From Exiguobacterium sp. SL-9 (lineage in GTDB: Bacteria; Bacillota; Bacilli; Exiguobacteriales; Exiguobacteriaceae), in contig NZ_SJUO01000006.1 of assembly GCF_004336985.1 (NCBI RefSeq), positions 57,917 to 121,916 of the forward strand: 64,000 bases of DNA, written 5' to 3'. This document shows positions 42,463-50,399 of this stretch, in pieces. The number at the start of each line of letters is the position of its first letter. The stretch's first letter is position 1. Both the position numbers and the translations under genes were made by a program. The notes under the pieces were generated by a model. That model made no database searches. It saw only the letters and a program-made list of their open reading frames with translations, and was not told where the DNA came from.

Positions 42463-43604
42463 AAGCCGTACATTTTGGGGCAGGGAATATCGGACGTGGG
42501 TTTATCGGGTTGTTGCTCAACCAGAGTGGCTACGAGGTCACGTTCGTCGATATTAACGATACTGTCATCCAGGCACTAGAAGACAAACGGTTCTATGAAG
42601 TCGGATTCGCCGAAGAAGGCGTCGGCAATATCGTCGTCGACCGGGTCCGCGGCGTCAACAGCTTGACCGACCCGGAGCGTGTCATCGCCCTCATCGCGGA
42701 GGCTGATCTCGTTACGACTGCGGTCGGACCGACACTGCTGCCGAAAGTCGCACCACTCATCAGTGCAGGGCTACGTGATCGTGAAACGGAGGCCCCGGTT
42801 TATGTGATCGCTTGCGAAAATATGATTGGCGGTAGCGCATCGCTCCACCAAGCAATCGAGTCGTTAGGTGGCGTCGGGACAGCGAACGTCTCGTTCCCGA
42901 ACGCGGCCGTCGATCGGATCGTCCCGTTACAGCAACATGCCGACCCGTTGTTCGTCGAAGTCGAAACGTTCTACGAATGGGTCATCGAGACGAAAGGATT
43001 GGCCGAGCGGCCCCCGCTTCAAGGTGTGACGTGGGTCGACGAGATTGGGCCATACATCGAACGGAAATTGTTCACGGTCAACACCGGTCACGCCATTGCC
43101 TCTTACATCGGTTCCTTGTTCGGGAAAGAAACGATTGACGAGGCGCTGAAAGACCGTCGTGTCCGTCAAGTCGTGCAAGGTGCTTTGTATGAGACGGGGT
43201 GGCTCCTTCTTGAAAAGTACGGGTTCGAGGCGAAAGAACATAGCCAATACATTCAAAAGATCATCAAGCGGTTCGAAAATCCAAAGTTGAAAGATGAGGT
43301 CTCACGCGTCGCCCGCTCACCAATCCGTAAACTTGGACCGAGTGACCGGCTCGTCAAACCGGCCCGTGAGCTCATCGATAACGGCATCGAACCGAATGAA
43401 CTCGCCTACGGAATCGCGGCTGCCTTGACCTATTACAACCCTGAGGATTCGGAATCTTCTGAACTTTATGTGTCTATCGAAGAAGATGGCATCGTGTCGA
43501 CGGTGGAAAAGTACTTGCAATTGCATGAGGACGATACGCTGACGAAGTTGATCCTCGAACAATACCACCTGATTCGCGAACAAGAAAAAGCACAAGTCTC
43601 GTAA
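42459..43604 (+). CDS. mtlD: mannitol-1-phosphate 5-dehydrogenase
   Basis: A 381-aa NAD-dependent polyol dehydrogenase of the long-chain type. N-terminal Rossmann motif HFGAGNIGRGFIG; typical sequence CENMIGGSASLHQA; the catalytic Lys helix contains ERKLFTVNTGHAIASYIG. It converts mannitol 1-phosphate to fructose 6-phosphate. Ends the mtlA-F-D operon. Confidence 0.96.
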   Translation: MKAVHFGAGNIGRGFIGLLLNQSGYEVTFVDINDTVIQALEDKRFYEVGFAEEGVGNIVVDRVRGVNSLTDPERVIALIAEADLVTTAVGPTLLPKVAPLISAGLRDRETEAPVYVIACENMIGGSASLHQAIESLGGVGTANVSFPNAAVDRIVPLQQHADPLFVEVETFYEWVIETKGLAERPPLQGVTWVDEIGPYIERKLFTVNTGHAIASYIGSLFGKETIDEALKDRRVRQVVQGALYETGWLLLEKYGFEAKEHSQYIQKIIKRFENPKLKDEVSRVARSPIRKLGPSDRLVKPARELIDNGIEPNELAYGIAAALTYYNPEDSESSELYVSIEEDGIVSTVEKYLQLHEDDTLTKLILEQYHLIREQEKAQVS

Positions 43605-43608
43605 ATCG

Positions 43609-43642
43609 AATCTCCTGTGCCCGAGCGGCATGGGAGATTTTT
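43609..43642 (+). terminator. intrinsic terminator of mtlAFD
   Basis: AATCTCCTGTGCC/GGCATGGGAGATT pairs over most of its length with two internal mismatches and runs into TTT. Confidence 0.8.
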
Positions 43643-43649
43643 GGTATAT

Positions 43650-43679
43650 AAAAAAGACTGCAACGCAGGGTTGCAGTCT
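43650..43679 (-). terminator. minus-strand intrinsic terminator
   Basis: AGACTGCAAC/GTTGCAGTCT stem runs on the minus strand into TTTTTT, 3 bp after the stop of the EAL protein. Confidence 0.8.
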
Positions 43680-43681
43680 CA

Positions 43682-46039
43682 TCAAGCACGTGTCTTTCCG
43701 AATTCGATATACGTCGTGACGGATTTGATATGCTTCACGACGTCCTTCTCGCGAAGCGGATGGCTGAAATAATAACCTTGGACGTAGTCGCACTGTTCAT
43801 TGAGCAACCATTCGAGCTGATCTGACGTCTCGACACCTTCCATGAGCACTTTCATATTCAAGTTGTGGCCGAGTTGGATCATCGAGCGGACAATCGCTTC
43901 CTGGTTCCGGTCCGTGAACAAGTTGACGATAAACGACTGGTCGATCTTTAGCACTTGGACGGGAAGCTCCCGTAATTGACGGAACGACGAGTAGCCGGTC
44001 CCGAAGTCATCGAGTGAGATTAAAATCCCGAACTGCTGGAGCTGGGTGAATTTCTCTCTTGTCGATGCTTCATAGGACAACATCGACGACTCCGTCACTT
44101 CAAGTTCAAGGAACATCGGGTCCATCCCGGTCTCCTCCAAGATGGCCTGGAGCGACTCGACGAAGTCTTCACGGGCGAACTGGAGCGGTGAGACGTTGAC
44201 CGAGAGCATGAACGGTTTCACGCCAGATTTTTTCCAGCGTACCCATGCCCGGCACGACTCGCGCATGACCCAGTTCCCAATCGGATGGATTAACCCAGTG
44301 TTTTCGGCGATGTGAATGAAGTCGTTCGGCGGCACGTGACCGAGTTCACGGTTGTTCCAACGCAAGAGCGCCTCGACGCCTTCGAGCCGGTTTTGTGTCA
44401 ATGACACTTTCGGTTGGTAGACGAGTGAAAACTCATTCCGGTCGAGCGCGTGCGTGAGCGCCTTTTCGATTTCAACGGTACGAAGGATTTGATGTTTCGA
44501 CTCATCTTCGAACTCTTTAATCTGATTCTTTCCGGTCTGTTTCGACTCGTGGACGGCGAGACGGGCGTACTGAACGAGCTCCTCGGCCGACGTCGTGTCT
44601 TTCGGATAATGGCTGATTCCGGCACTCATCGTCAGTTCGATGGTCGTGCCGTCGATATCGAACGGTTGCGAGATCGCTTTGATGCACTTCTCGGCTTTTT
44701 GTTTGGCGAGCGTGCTCCGCTTATCGAACAACAAGATGATGAATTCAGATGAACCGACGCGTGTTAAGATGTCGTCCGGGTGAATCGTTATTCGTAGACG
44801 CTCGGCGATTTGCATCGTCAGTTCATCCGAGCCGTGATGTCCGAGCATATCGCTCAAGAAACGCCAACGATCGACGTCGATATACAGACAAGCGACCGGG
44901 TCTTCGATTTGAATATGTTCGGCGAGAATACGTTCGAGTTTGTGACGGTTCGGCAAGTCGGTGAGCGTGTCATGATACGCCATATGTTCGACGAGACGCT
45001 GTGAGGCGATCGCCTCCGAGACATCACGCAAGAACCAAAGCATTTGGTCCATCGTTTCGCCTTTGAGCGGATAGCTCGTCACTTCGATCGTCCGGTCTTC
45101 GATGTCCACGCGTCGTGGTTCGTAAAACGGTTGATTGATCGTGAGCGACGGATGATAGTCTTGGAAGAAGGCGTGTTCCTCGACTTCATCGAACAAGCGA
45201 TAAAACGCCGTGTTCGCATATTGGATCATTCCATCTTTTGTCGTCGTGACGACAGCATCCGTTGTCGAATCGAGGATCGTCGCTTGAATGAATTCTTGTT
45301 TTCGAAGATGACGATCGAGCGTGAGCGACAGAAAGAAGATTGCGAATAAGAGAACCGTGATTGCCGTGACGAGCCATGCGAGTAAAGATGGTTCAATCGC
45401 ATTGGCGAAAGTTCCGTCTGTCTCGATGAATGTGAATGATGCGGCCAGCATCCCGACGAAGTGCATGCCAAAGATAGCGACGCCCATCAACAACGAGAAG
45501 AATACTTTCAATTCAAGATCGATGTTTTGTTTGGCATACTTCGAGAAGAAGCCGATCCATAGGGCGACGAGCGAAGCGGCAACCGCAATCAGAATCGATA
45601 GTGCCGCTAGCCACGGGTTATACGAAGTAACCACGCCTTGCAAGGCAGCCATACCGACATAATGCATGCTCGCGATACTACCGCCCATGATCACCCCTGC
45701 GCCGATCAAAGCGGGACGGGTCGTACGACGCGAGACAATCAAGAAGCCGATTATGCACCCGGCCATGGCGATGATGACGGACAACAAGACGAGCGAGACC
45801 GAATACGAGGCAGGACGCAACACCTCATGCGCGAGCATGGCGATGAAATGCATCGACCAGATTCCAAGACCGAGCGTCGCCCCTCCGGCCAAAATCCACA
45901 CGTTTTGGACAGCTCGGTTCGCTGAATTGACACGCCGTGCCAGTTCGATGGCGGCGTACGCGGACACCGTGGCGATGATATAAGACAGAATCACGAGAAA
46001 AATATTATGACTCATCGAGTGTTCGACTACTGATTCCAT
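43682..46039 (-). CDS. MHYT-PAS-GGDEF-EAL protein, likely cyclic-di-GMP phosphodiesterase
   Basis: The start at 46039 follows GCGAGGT; the frame start at 46060 has no site. 785 aa. Seven N-terminal helices with three MHYT motifs (SMHFIAM, SMHYVGM, GMHFVGM), a PAS-like part (ILDSTTDAVVTTTKDGMIQYAN), a GGDEF domain whose active site is degenerate (VGSSEF), then a complete EAL domain (EALLRW, DDFGTGYSSF, LKIDQSFI). The EAL residues for metal binding and catalysis are present; the GGDEF site is not. Expected to degrade cyclic-di-GMP in response to a gas or light signal at the MHYT domain. Confidence 0.9.
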   Translation of the reverse strand: MESVVEHSMSHNIFLVILSYIIATVSAYAAIELARRVNSANRAVQNVWILAGGATLGLGIWSMHFIAMLAHEVLRPASYSVSLVLLSVIIAMAGCIIGFLIVSRRTTRPALIGAGVIMGGSIASMHYVGMAALQGVVTSYNPWLAALSILIAVAASLVALWIGFFSKYAKQNIDLELKVFFSLLMGVAIFGMHFVGMLAASFTFIETDGTFANAIEPSLLAWLVTAITVLLFAIFFLSLTLDRHLRKQEFIQATILDSTTDAVVTTTKDGMIQYANTAFYRLFDEVEEHAFFQDYHPSLTINQPFYEPRRVDIEDRTIEVTSYPLKGETMDQMLWFLRDVSEAIASQRLVEHMAYHDTLTDLPNRHKLERILAEHIQIEDPVACLYIDVDRWRFLSDMLGHHGSDELTMQIAERLRITIHPDDILTRVGSSEFIILLFDKRSTLAKQKAEKCIKAISQPFDIDGTTIELTMSAGISHYPKDTTSAEELVQYARLAVHESKQTGKNQIKEFEDESKHQILRTVEIEKALTHALDRNEFSLVYQPKVSLTQNRLEGVEALLRWNNRELGHVPPNDFIHIAENTGLIHPIGNWVMRESCRAWVRWKKSGVKPFMLSVNVSPLQFAREDFVESLQAILEETGMDPMFLELEVTESSMLSYEASTREKFTQLQQFGILISLDDFGTGYSSFRQLRELPVQVLKIDQSFIVNLFTDRNQEAIVRSMIQLGHNLNMKVLMEGVETSDQLEWLLNEQCDYVQGYYFSHPLREKDVVKHIKSVTTYIEFGKTRA

Positions 46040-46200
46040 ATGTACCTCGCTAACAATCATATTTTATAGTAATTCTAATTATACCCCGCAAAACAAAAGC
46101 CCACCTATCATTTTGCTTCACGTGTTGAAAATATTTTTCGGGTGAAATAGGGAAGTCATTCCAAAAGCGGGTAAACTACGTGTAGAAGGAGGGGGAACCG

Positions 46201-47043
46201 TTGATTCCGACAAAAAAAGAAATCATCTTATTTCTTCTCATCGCGTTCGGATTTTCGTGGCTGACGTGGTGGGGACTGTATATGTGGACTCGGTTACCAA
46301 TCCAGTCAATCGTAGTGATTGGCGCGTTCGGTCCGAGTCTGGCCGGTAGTTACATGGCGCTCCGGGAGAACGGGTGGTCAGGAGTTATGACGTTATGGAA
46401 GCGCGGATTCGAGTGGCGGATGGCTGGAAGATACTATGCCTTCGGGCTCTTGTTCCTTCCATTCCTCTTTTTGATTGCCTATTGGTGGTCCGAAGCCGAT
46501 GGGGCATCGTTGTTCACACGTCCATGGCTCGTTGTCCCGACGTTCATCTATATGCTGTTCCTCGGTGGGACGATTCAACAAGAGTATGGGTGGCGCGGCT
46601 ATTTGCTCGATGCGTTTCAACTGAAGGTGACACCGGTCAAAGCAAGTCTAGCTGTCGGCGTCATTTGGGCGGTTTGGCATATTCCGCTCTTTTTCATGGT
46701 AGGGACAGGGCAAGCATTGATCCCATTTTGGGCGTATGGCACGGCACTTCTCGCATTCACATTCATCATTTCGTGGCTGTATAACGTCACGACAATGAAC
46801 TTATGGGCCGTATTTCTGCTCCATACGATATTCAACGTTTCGTTCACGCTCATTCCGTTGAGTGAGCCGGATGCGTTTCCAATCGGTTTTCTGCACTTGA
46901 CGCTGTTGCTCGTCACGACTACGATCATCCTCATCTGGCAGACGCACGGCCATCTCGGTTATGATCATCTTGAGCAACTCGAAGCGGTCGAAGGGTCACA
47001 TCAAGCGAACGTTACACCCAACCGGGACGCGGGTAAAGACTAG
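46201..47043 (+). CDS. CPBP-family intramembrane metalloprotease
   Basis: A TTG start at 46201 follows AGAAGGAGGGGG. A 280-aa protein with about eight helices. The catalytic first motif is QQEYGWRGYLLDAF, i.e. E-E-x-x-x-R with the first Glu replaced by Gln; the second motif is AVWHIPLFF and the third is LLHTIFNVSF. The CPBP family includes CAAX-prenyl proteases and bacteriocin self-immunity proteins. The Gln may alter activity. Role unknown. Confidence 0.8.
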   Translation: MIPTKKEIILFLLIAFGFSWLTWWGLYMWTRLPIQSIVVIGAFGPSLAGSYMALRENGWSGVMTLWKRGFEWRMAGRYYAFGLLFLPFLFLIAYWWSEADGASLFTRPWLVVPTFIYMLFLGGTIQQEYGWRGYLLDAFQLKVTPVKASLAVGVIWAVWHIPLFFMVGTGQALIPFWAYGTALLAFTFIISWLYNVTTMNLWAVFLLHTIFNVSFTLIPLSEPDAFPIGFLHLTLLLVTTTIILIWQTHGHLGYDHLEQLEAVEGSHQANVTPNRDAGKD

Positions 47044-47078
47044 AACGTACAATACAGGACTAAAAGGAAGTGGAGACT

Positions 47079-47603
47079 TTGAATTTTCGCCCGCTTGCAC
47101 GCGAAGACGTCCAACCGCTCCAACGGTTGTTTATGGAGAGTCTGAGTGATTTGATTCGCCGAGAACAGTTCGAGGACGCCGACCTGTTGGATGAAGAAGT
47201 TGAGCGATTGAACACGACCGTTCAAGATAGTTTCGAGGACGAGACCGTTCAAATTTTCGTTGTCGTACAAGACGGCGTCATCGTGGGGACAGCGGCGATT
47301 TTACCTCCAAACGATATTATCACCGCCCACGTGGACGTCGAACCGAACACGCCAGAAGTCGGTTGCATGTATGTGTCACCTACGTACCAGCGTCAAGGGG
47401 TCGGTCACTTTCTAATTGAACAGGTGAAACGACAATTGTCAGCGAACGGACAGACAGCGTTTTACTTAGATGCCGGCTTTCCGACGTCTCAAACCTATTG
47501 GGAAAAGCGACTTGGACCGCCTTTGATGACGATTGAGCATTATTGGGGCCCGGGCGCACCACATAAAATCTGGCGCTGCACGGCCACGGAAAAAGAGACC
47601 TGA
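47079..47603 (+). CDS. GNAT-family N-acetyltransferase
   Basis: I place the start at a TTG (47079), 10 nt after AAAGGA; an in-frame GTG (47070) touches the site. 174 aa: MNFRPLAREDVQPLQRLF at the N-terminus, motif A CMYVSPTYQRQGVGHFLIEQV with the acetyl-CoA loop QRQGVG, and a C-terminal strand FYLDAGF. Substrate unknown. The stop overlaps a terminator shared with the amidase gene. Confidence 0.82.
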   Translation: MNFRPLAREDVQPLQRLFMESLSDLIRREQFEDADLLDEEVERLNTTVQDSFEDETVQIFVVVQDGVIVGTAAILPPNDIITAHVDVEPNTPEVGCMYVSPTYQRQGVGHFLIEQVKRQLSANGQTAFYLDAGFPTSQTYWEKRLGPPLMTIEHYWGPGAPHKIWRCTATEKET

Positions 47604-47625
47604 TCGCAAATGCGGTCAGGTCTCT
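47590..47625 (-). terminator. terminator shared by convergent genes
   Basis: AGAGACCTGA/TCAGGTCTCT (47594-47603, 47616-47625) forms a 10-bp stem. On the minus strand it is followed by TTTTT and ends the amidase gene; it overlaps the GNAT stop codon. Confidence 0.75.
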
Positions 47626-47628
47626 CAC

Positions 47629-48960
47629 TTATTTATAAGTGCTCATGAATTGATGAATCCCAGAAGCGGTGGCGTCTGCCATCCGTTGCCGGTATGTCGT
47701 GCTCGTCAAATGCGAGCGGTCGTTCGAGTTGCTGATGAAGCCATATTCGACGAGTGTCGCAGGGACGCTGTTCTTTCCGACAACGTAAACGTTTTGATAT
47801 TTCACGCCACGGTTACGGATCGTCGGGATGCGAACACCGAGTTCACGGTTGATGGCCGTACCTAAACTTCGGCTAGCCGAGATGTATGGGTTCGTCGTAT
47901 AGCTTTCTCCGGTCGGTACGAGTACCTCATGACCGTGATAAGACGTATTTGTAGAGGAATTGGCATGGATGCTGACAAAGGCGCTGCCTTTATAGGACTT
48001 TGTCAATTCGACGCGTTGTGCGAGCGACAAGTAGACATCGTTCGTTCGTGTCATCCGGGCGTTATAACCGTATGTACTCGAAAGCGTGCTCGCGAGTCGT
48101 GCGGCAATATCGAATGCAATTACTTTTTCGTAAGATGAGCCGTAGACGGCCCCAGGATCATTTCCACCGTGTCCGGGATCAATCACAATCGTTCGGCCCG
48201 TGCCCGTGGACGTCGTCGGTGTTGTCGTCGTTGAGACCTTTACATACTGGGCAGAAACATATCCAGTCTTGCCACCATAGCTGACCTTGAACCATGTACC
48301 GTAAGCGCCCAAATAAGTCACAGCCTTGCCACTTGGGATGGTCACGAGCACGGTAGCGGATGTGGAGGCGCTCTTACGTAAGTTCAAGTTGGCCGTAGTC
48401 ATGTAAGTTTTTGTAGGACTTGTTGTCGTAGTGCTTGTCGTCGAAACTTTTATGTATTGAGACGAAACATAGCCAGTCTTGCCACCATAGCTAACTTTGT
48501 ACCAAGAGCCATACGTACCGAGATACGTGACGGCTTTACCGCTTGGGATGGTCACGAGCACGGTAGCGGATGTAGACGCGCTCTTACGTAGATTCAAATT
48601 AACAGTCGTAGTGTATTTTTTTGAAGAAGTCGTAGTTACGGTGCTAGTCGTTGAAACTTTTACGTATTGAGATGAAACATATCCAGTCTTGCCGCCGTAA
48701 CTGACTTTGAACCAAGATCCATATGTGCCGAGATAAGTGATGGCTTTACCACTAGGGATGGTCACGAGCACTGTGGCAGATGTGGATGCACTCTTACGTA
48801 AGTTCAAATTGGCAGTAGTTGTATAAGTAGAGGCAGCTTCAACTTGACTTGTGTCGAAATATTTTGATGTCAAATCAGATGGAGCGACAACCATTCCCCC
48901 TAAAACGAGAGACGAGCTAAGTAGCAGTTTAAGATTCCAAGACGGTTTCGATAGGTTCAA
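47629..48960 (-). CDS. secreted N-acetylmuramoyl-L-alanine amidase with three SH3b repeats
   Basis: A TTG start lies 10 nt after AAAGGAG. 443 aa: signal peptide (WNLKLLLSSSLVLGGMVVA), three SH3b repeats of 70 residues with Thr/Ser-rich linkers (each has LNLRKSASTSATVLVTIPSG and a GYVS core), then an Amidase_3 catalytic domain (VIDPGHGGNDPGA, SYEK, VSIHANSS, VEYGF) with zinc ligands His, Glu and His and catalytic Glu. It cuts the stem peptide from peptidoglycan outside the cell. The SH3b part would bind the wall. Confidence 0.93.
   Translation of the reverse strand: MNLSKPSWNLKLLLSSSLVLGGMVVAPSDLTSKYFDTSQVEAASTYTTTANLNLRKSASTSATVLVTIPSGKAITYLGTYGSWFKVSYGGKTGYVSSQYVKVSTTSTVTTTSSKKYTTTVNLNLRKSASTSATVLVTIPSGKAVTYLGTYGSWYKVSYGGKTGYVSSQYIKVSTTSTTTTSPTKTYMTTANLNLRKSASTSATVLVTIPSGKAVTYLGAYGTWFKVSYGGKTGYVSAQYVKVSTTTTPTTSTGTGRTIVIDPGHGGNDPGAVYGSSYEKVIAFDIAARLASTLSSTYGYNARMTRTNDVYLSLAQRVELTKSYKGSAFVSIHANSSTNTSYHGHEVLVPTGESYTTNPYISASRSLGTAINRELGVRIPTIRNRGVKYQNVYVVGKNSVPATLVEYGFISNSNDRSHLTSTTYRQRMADATASGIHQFMSTYK
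48230..48840 (-). repeat. three tandem 210-bp SH3b coding repeats
   Basis: The sequence GGGATGGTCACGAGCA recurs at 48335, 48545 and 48755, giving a period of exactly 210 bp (70 codons). Flanking segments are near identical as well. The high nucleotide identity suggests recent duplication or gene conversion and may allow repeat number to vary. Confidence 0.85.
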
Positions 48961-49107
48961 TCAAGATCCGCTCCTTTAATGGGTAATGTGAAATGAAATG
49001 ATGATCATGTCTTCGTTATTATATAAGGAAACAAGAAAAAAATGGAGGTTAATATGTAAATTGTTTGACTTTATTTCAACGTGGATCTTTTCAAAGTTTT
49101 ATATAGT

Positions 49108-49137
49108 AAAAAAGAGACGCGCGAAAGGCGTCTCTTT
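49108..49137 (-). terminator. terminator of the peptide-precursor operon
   Basis: AAAGAGACGC/GCGTCTCTTT, 10-bp stem, 7-nt loop, flanked by A and T tracts on the two sides. It lies 8 bp after the precursor stop. The arms are the same as those at 51693-51717. The remaining stretch 48961-49107 shows no gene. Confidence 0.8.
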
Positions 49138-49144
49138 TTAATAA

Positions 49145-49322
49145 TCAAGTAAGGCGTGGTAAATCTTCACCTAGTGGCTTGATTGTGGACTCGATTTTTG
49201 TCAAACGGGGGAGATCTTCACCGAGTGGTTTAATTATTGGCTCAAACTTTGTCAAACGCGGGAGATCTTCACCAAACGTTTGAATTGGGGCATCAAATTT
49301 CGTCAGACGTGGTAAGTCTTCT
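49145..49322 (-). repeat. tandem 51-bp coding repeats
   Basis: Four repeats of 17 codons (51 bp) in the precursor gene. All four encode GEDLPRLT, and synonymous changes in the core (e.g. CTTCACC, TTCACCG, GTCTTCT) show they have drifted while the peptide has been kept, which suggests selection on the sequence. Confidence 0.75.
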
Positions 49323-49396
49323 CCCATCGGTTTAATTGAGCTACCCAATAGTAATACTGCTGCTGCGATGAATAATAGTCCTGTAATCTTCTTCAT
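49145..49396 (-). CDS. secreted peptide precursor with four GEDLPRLT repeats
   Basis: The start at 49396 follows GGAGGG (7 nt); the frame start at 49411 has none. An 83-aa product: signal peptide (MKKITGLLFIAAAVLLLGSS), then four copies of GEDLPRLT, spaced by 17 residues and separated by linkers such as KFDAPIQTF, KFEPIIKPL and KIESTIKPL. The last repeat is also the C-terminus. The layout is of a multi-copy peptide-signal precursor cut by proteases. It is in an operon with the gene at 49458 and faces an XRE-TPR regulator. I recognise no known pheromone. Confidence 0.75.
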   Translation of the reverse strand: MKKITGLLFIAAAVLLLGSSIKPMGEDLPRLTKFDAPIQTFGEDLPRLTKFEPIIKPLGEDLPRLTKIESTIKPLGEDLPRLT

Positions 49397-49457
49397 TGCG
49401 AATCCCTCCATCGATGTAGTGTTGTATTGAAAGCTGCAATCCCTAGTGTAATGGTAC

Positions 49458-50135
49458 TTAGTAGTCAGAAACTGGAGATTCTAGTAAATTATATACCGAT
49501 TCTGATTGTTGGTAAATACGAGATTCTAAATCGCCAATATATTGCTGTGGCATATTCGGTTCATGCAAGATGACTTTATCAGACCCTTCTTTAGTAGAAG
49601 ACGATAAAATTGGGACGTTAGCTTCTTGGCTAAGCAATGTACTACATAGTGGGCTAAGTGTGTGCTCTAAAGATTGCAAATGCTCTGGGCGCCAACAAAT
49701 AGAAGCTTCAGGAAGGATGTACAGAATATGTCCTTCCTGTAATAAAGCTAGACATTGCCGAAGGACTCCTTGGAAATCAAGTTCTACATTTATATAACCA
49801 AATTCTTGGAAGTGTTTCTCATAGACGGTTTTTGAACTGCGTTTTAGAATAGAGAGAGACAGTTCAGGTCCGAGAATGTATAGTTTTTTATATGACCGAT
49901 TTTCTTTAAGTGTTCTTGTAATCAATTGTGGCAAAGTTTGATAGTAGTCAATCTGAAAAGCGTTGAGTATAAAGCCTTTAGGAGAACGCAATAATCGGGT
50001 CAGATGCTCTAGCCCTTCGAACTGTTTGCGATCAGCATAAGAATAAGACACATCAAACAGTGGGGCTTGCTTAGATTGGAAATAAATTTTAGGTTTAATG
50101 TAATCTTCCGCGAGTAAAAAATTTAATTTTCCCAT
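49458..50135 (-). CDS. 225-aa protein of unknown function (weak acyltransferase-like pattern)
   Basis: First gene of the precursor operon, started after GGAGGTGA. AT-rich, with no signal peptide or membrane helices. A stretch LQEGHILYILPEA resembles motif III of the PlsC/LPLAT acyltransferases (GE..v.ifPEG), and ILNAFQIDYYQTL lies where their NHxxxxD block would be, but the catalytic His is missing. It may therefore be an inactive or remote relative. Role with the peptide precursor is unknown. Confidence 0.5.
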   Translation of the reverse strand: MGKLNFLLAEDYIKPKIYFQSKQAPLFDVSYSYADRKQFEGLEHLTRLLRSPKGFILNAFQIDYYQTLPQLITRTLKENRSYKKLYILGPELSLSILKRSSKTVYEKHFQEFGYINVELDFQGVLRQCLALLQEGHILYILPEASICWRPEHLQSLEHTLSPLCSTLLSQEANVPILSSSTKEGSDKVILHEPNMPQQYIGDLESRIYQQSESVYNLLESPVSDY

Positions 50136-50399
50136 CTGATGTAGTCACCTCCGAAAATATGAATCCTTTATTAGGTTTCAAGTGAATCATTTTACCTAAA
50201 GAAACATAAATATTTTTATTTACTGGTTAAATTTTATCATGATTGAATAGTCTAACGGACTGCTATAGGTTGGGAAAATGATAGCAAGAAAACAACAAAA
50301 ATTTCGGTTTTTGGAGAAGAATTTCCTTCTATGTGTGTTTTTAGATTATATTTATTTCAAAAAACGCTAATAATTAGGGCGAAGGGGCTATTGCTTAGG
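50136..50399. promoter_or_regulatory. divergent intergenic region with candidate operator
   Basis: AT-rich. An imperfect palindrome ATAGTC-TAACG-GACT-G-CTAT (50247-50266) lies midway between the two divergent genes and is the only symmetric site seen. Whether it binds the XRE-TPR protein is inference. No PlcR-type box (TATGnA...TnCATA) is seen. Confidence 0.35.

Noticed and set aside
49060..49070. Mini-ORF ATGTAA after GGAGG near 49050
   Set aside because: A ribosome binding site followed by start and stop with no coding sequence; not a gene.
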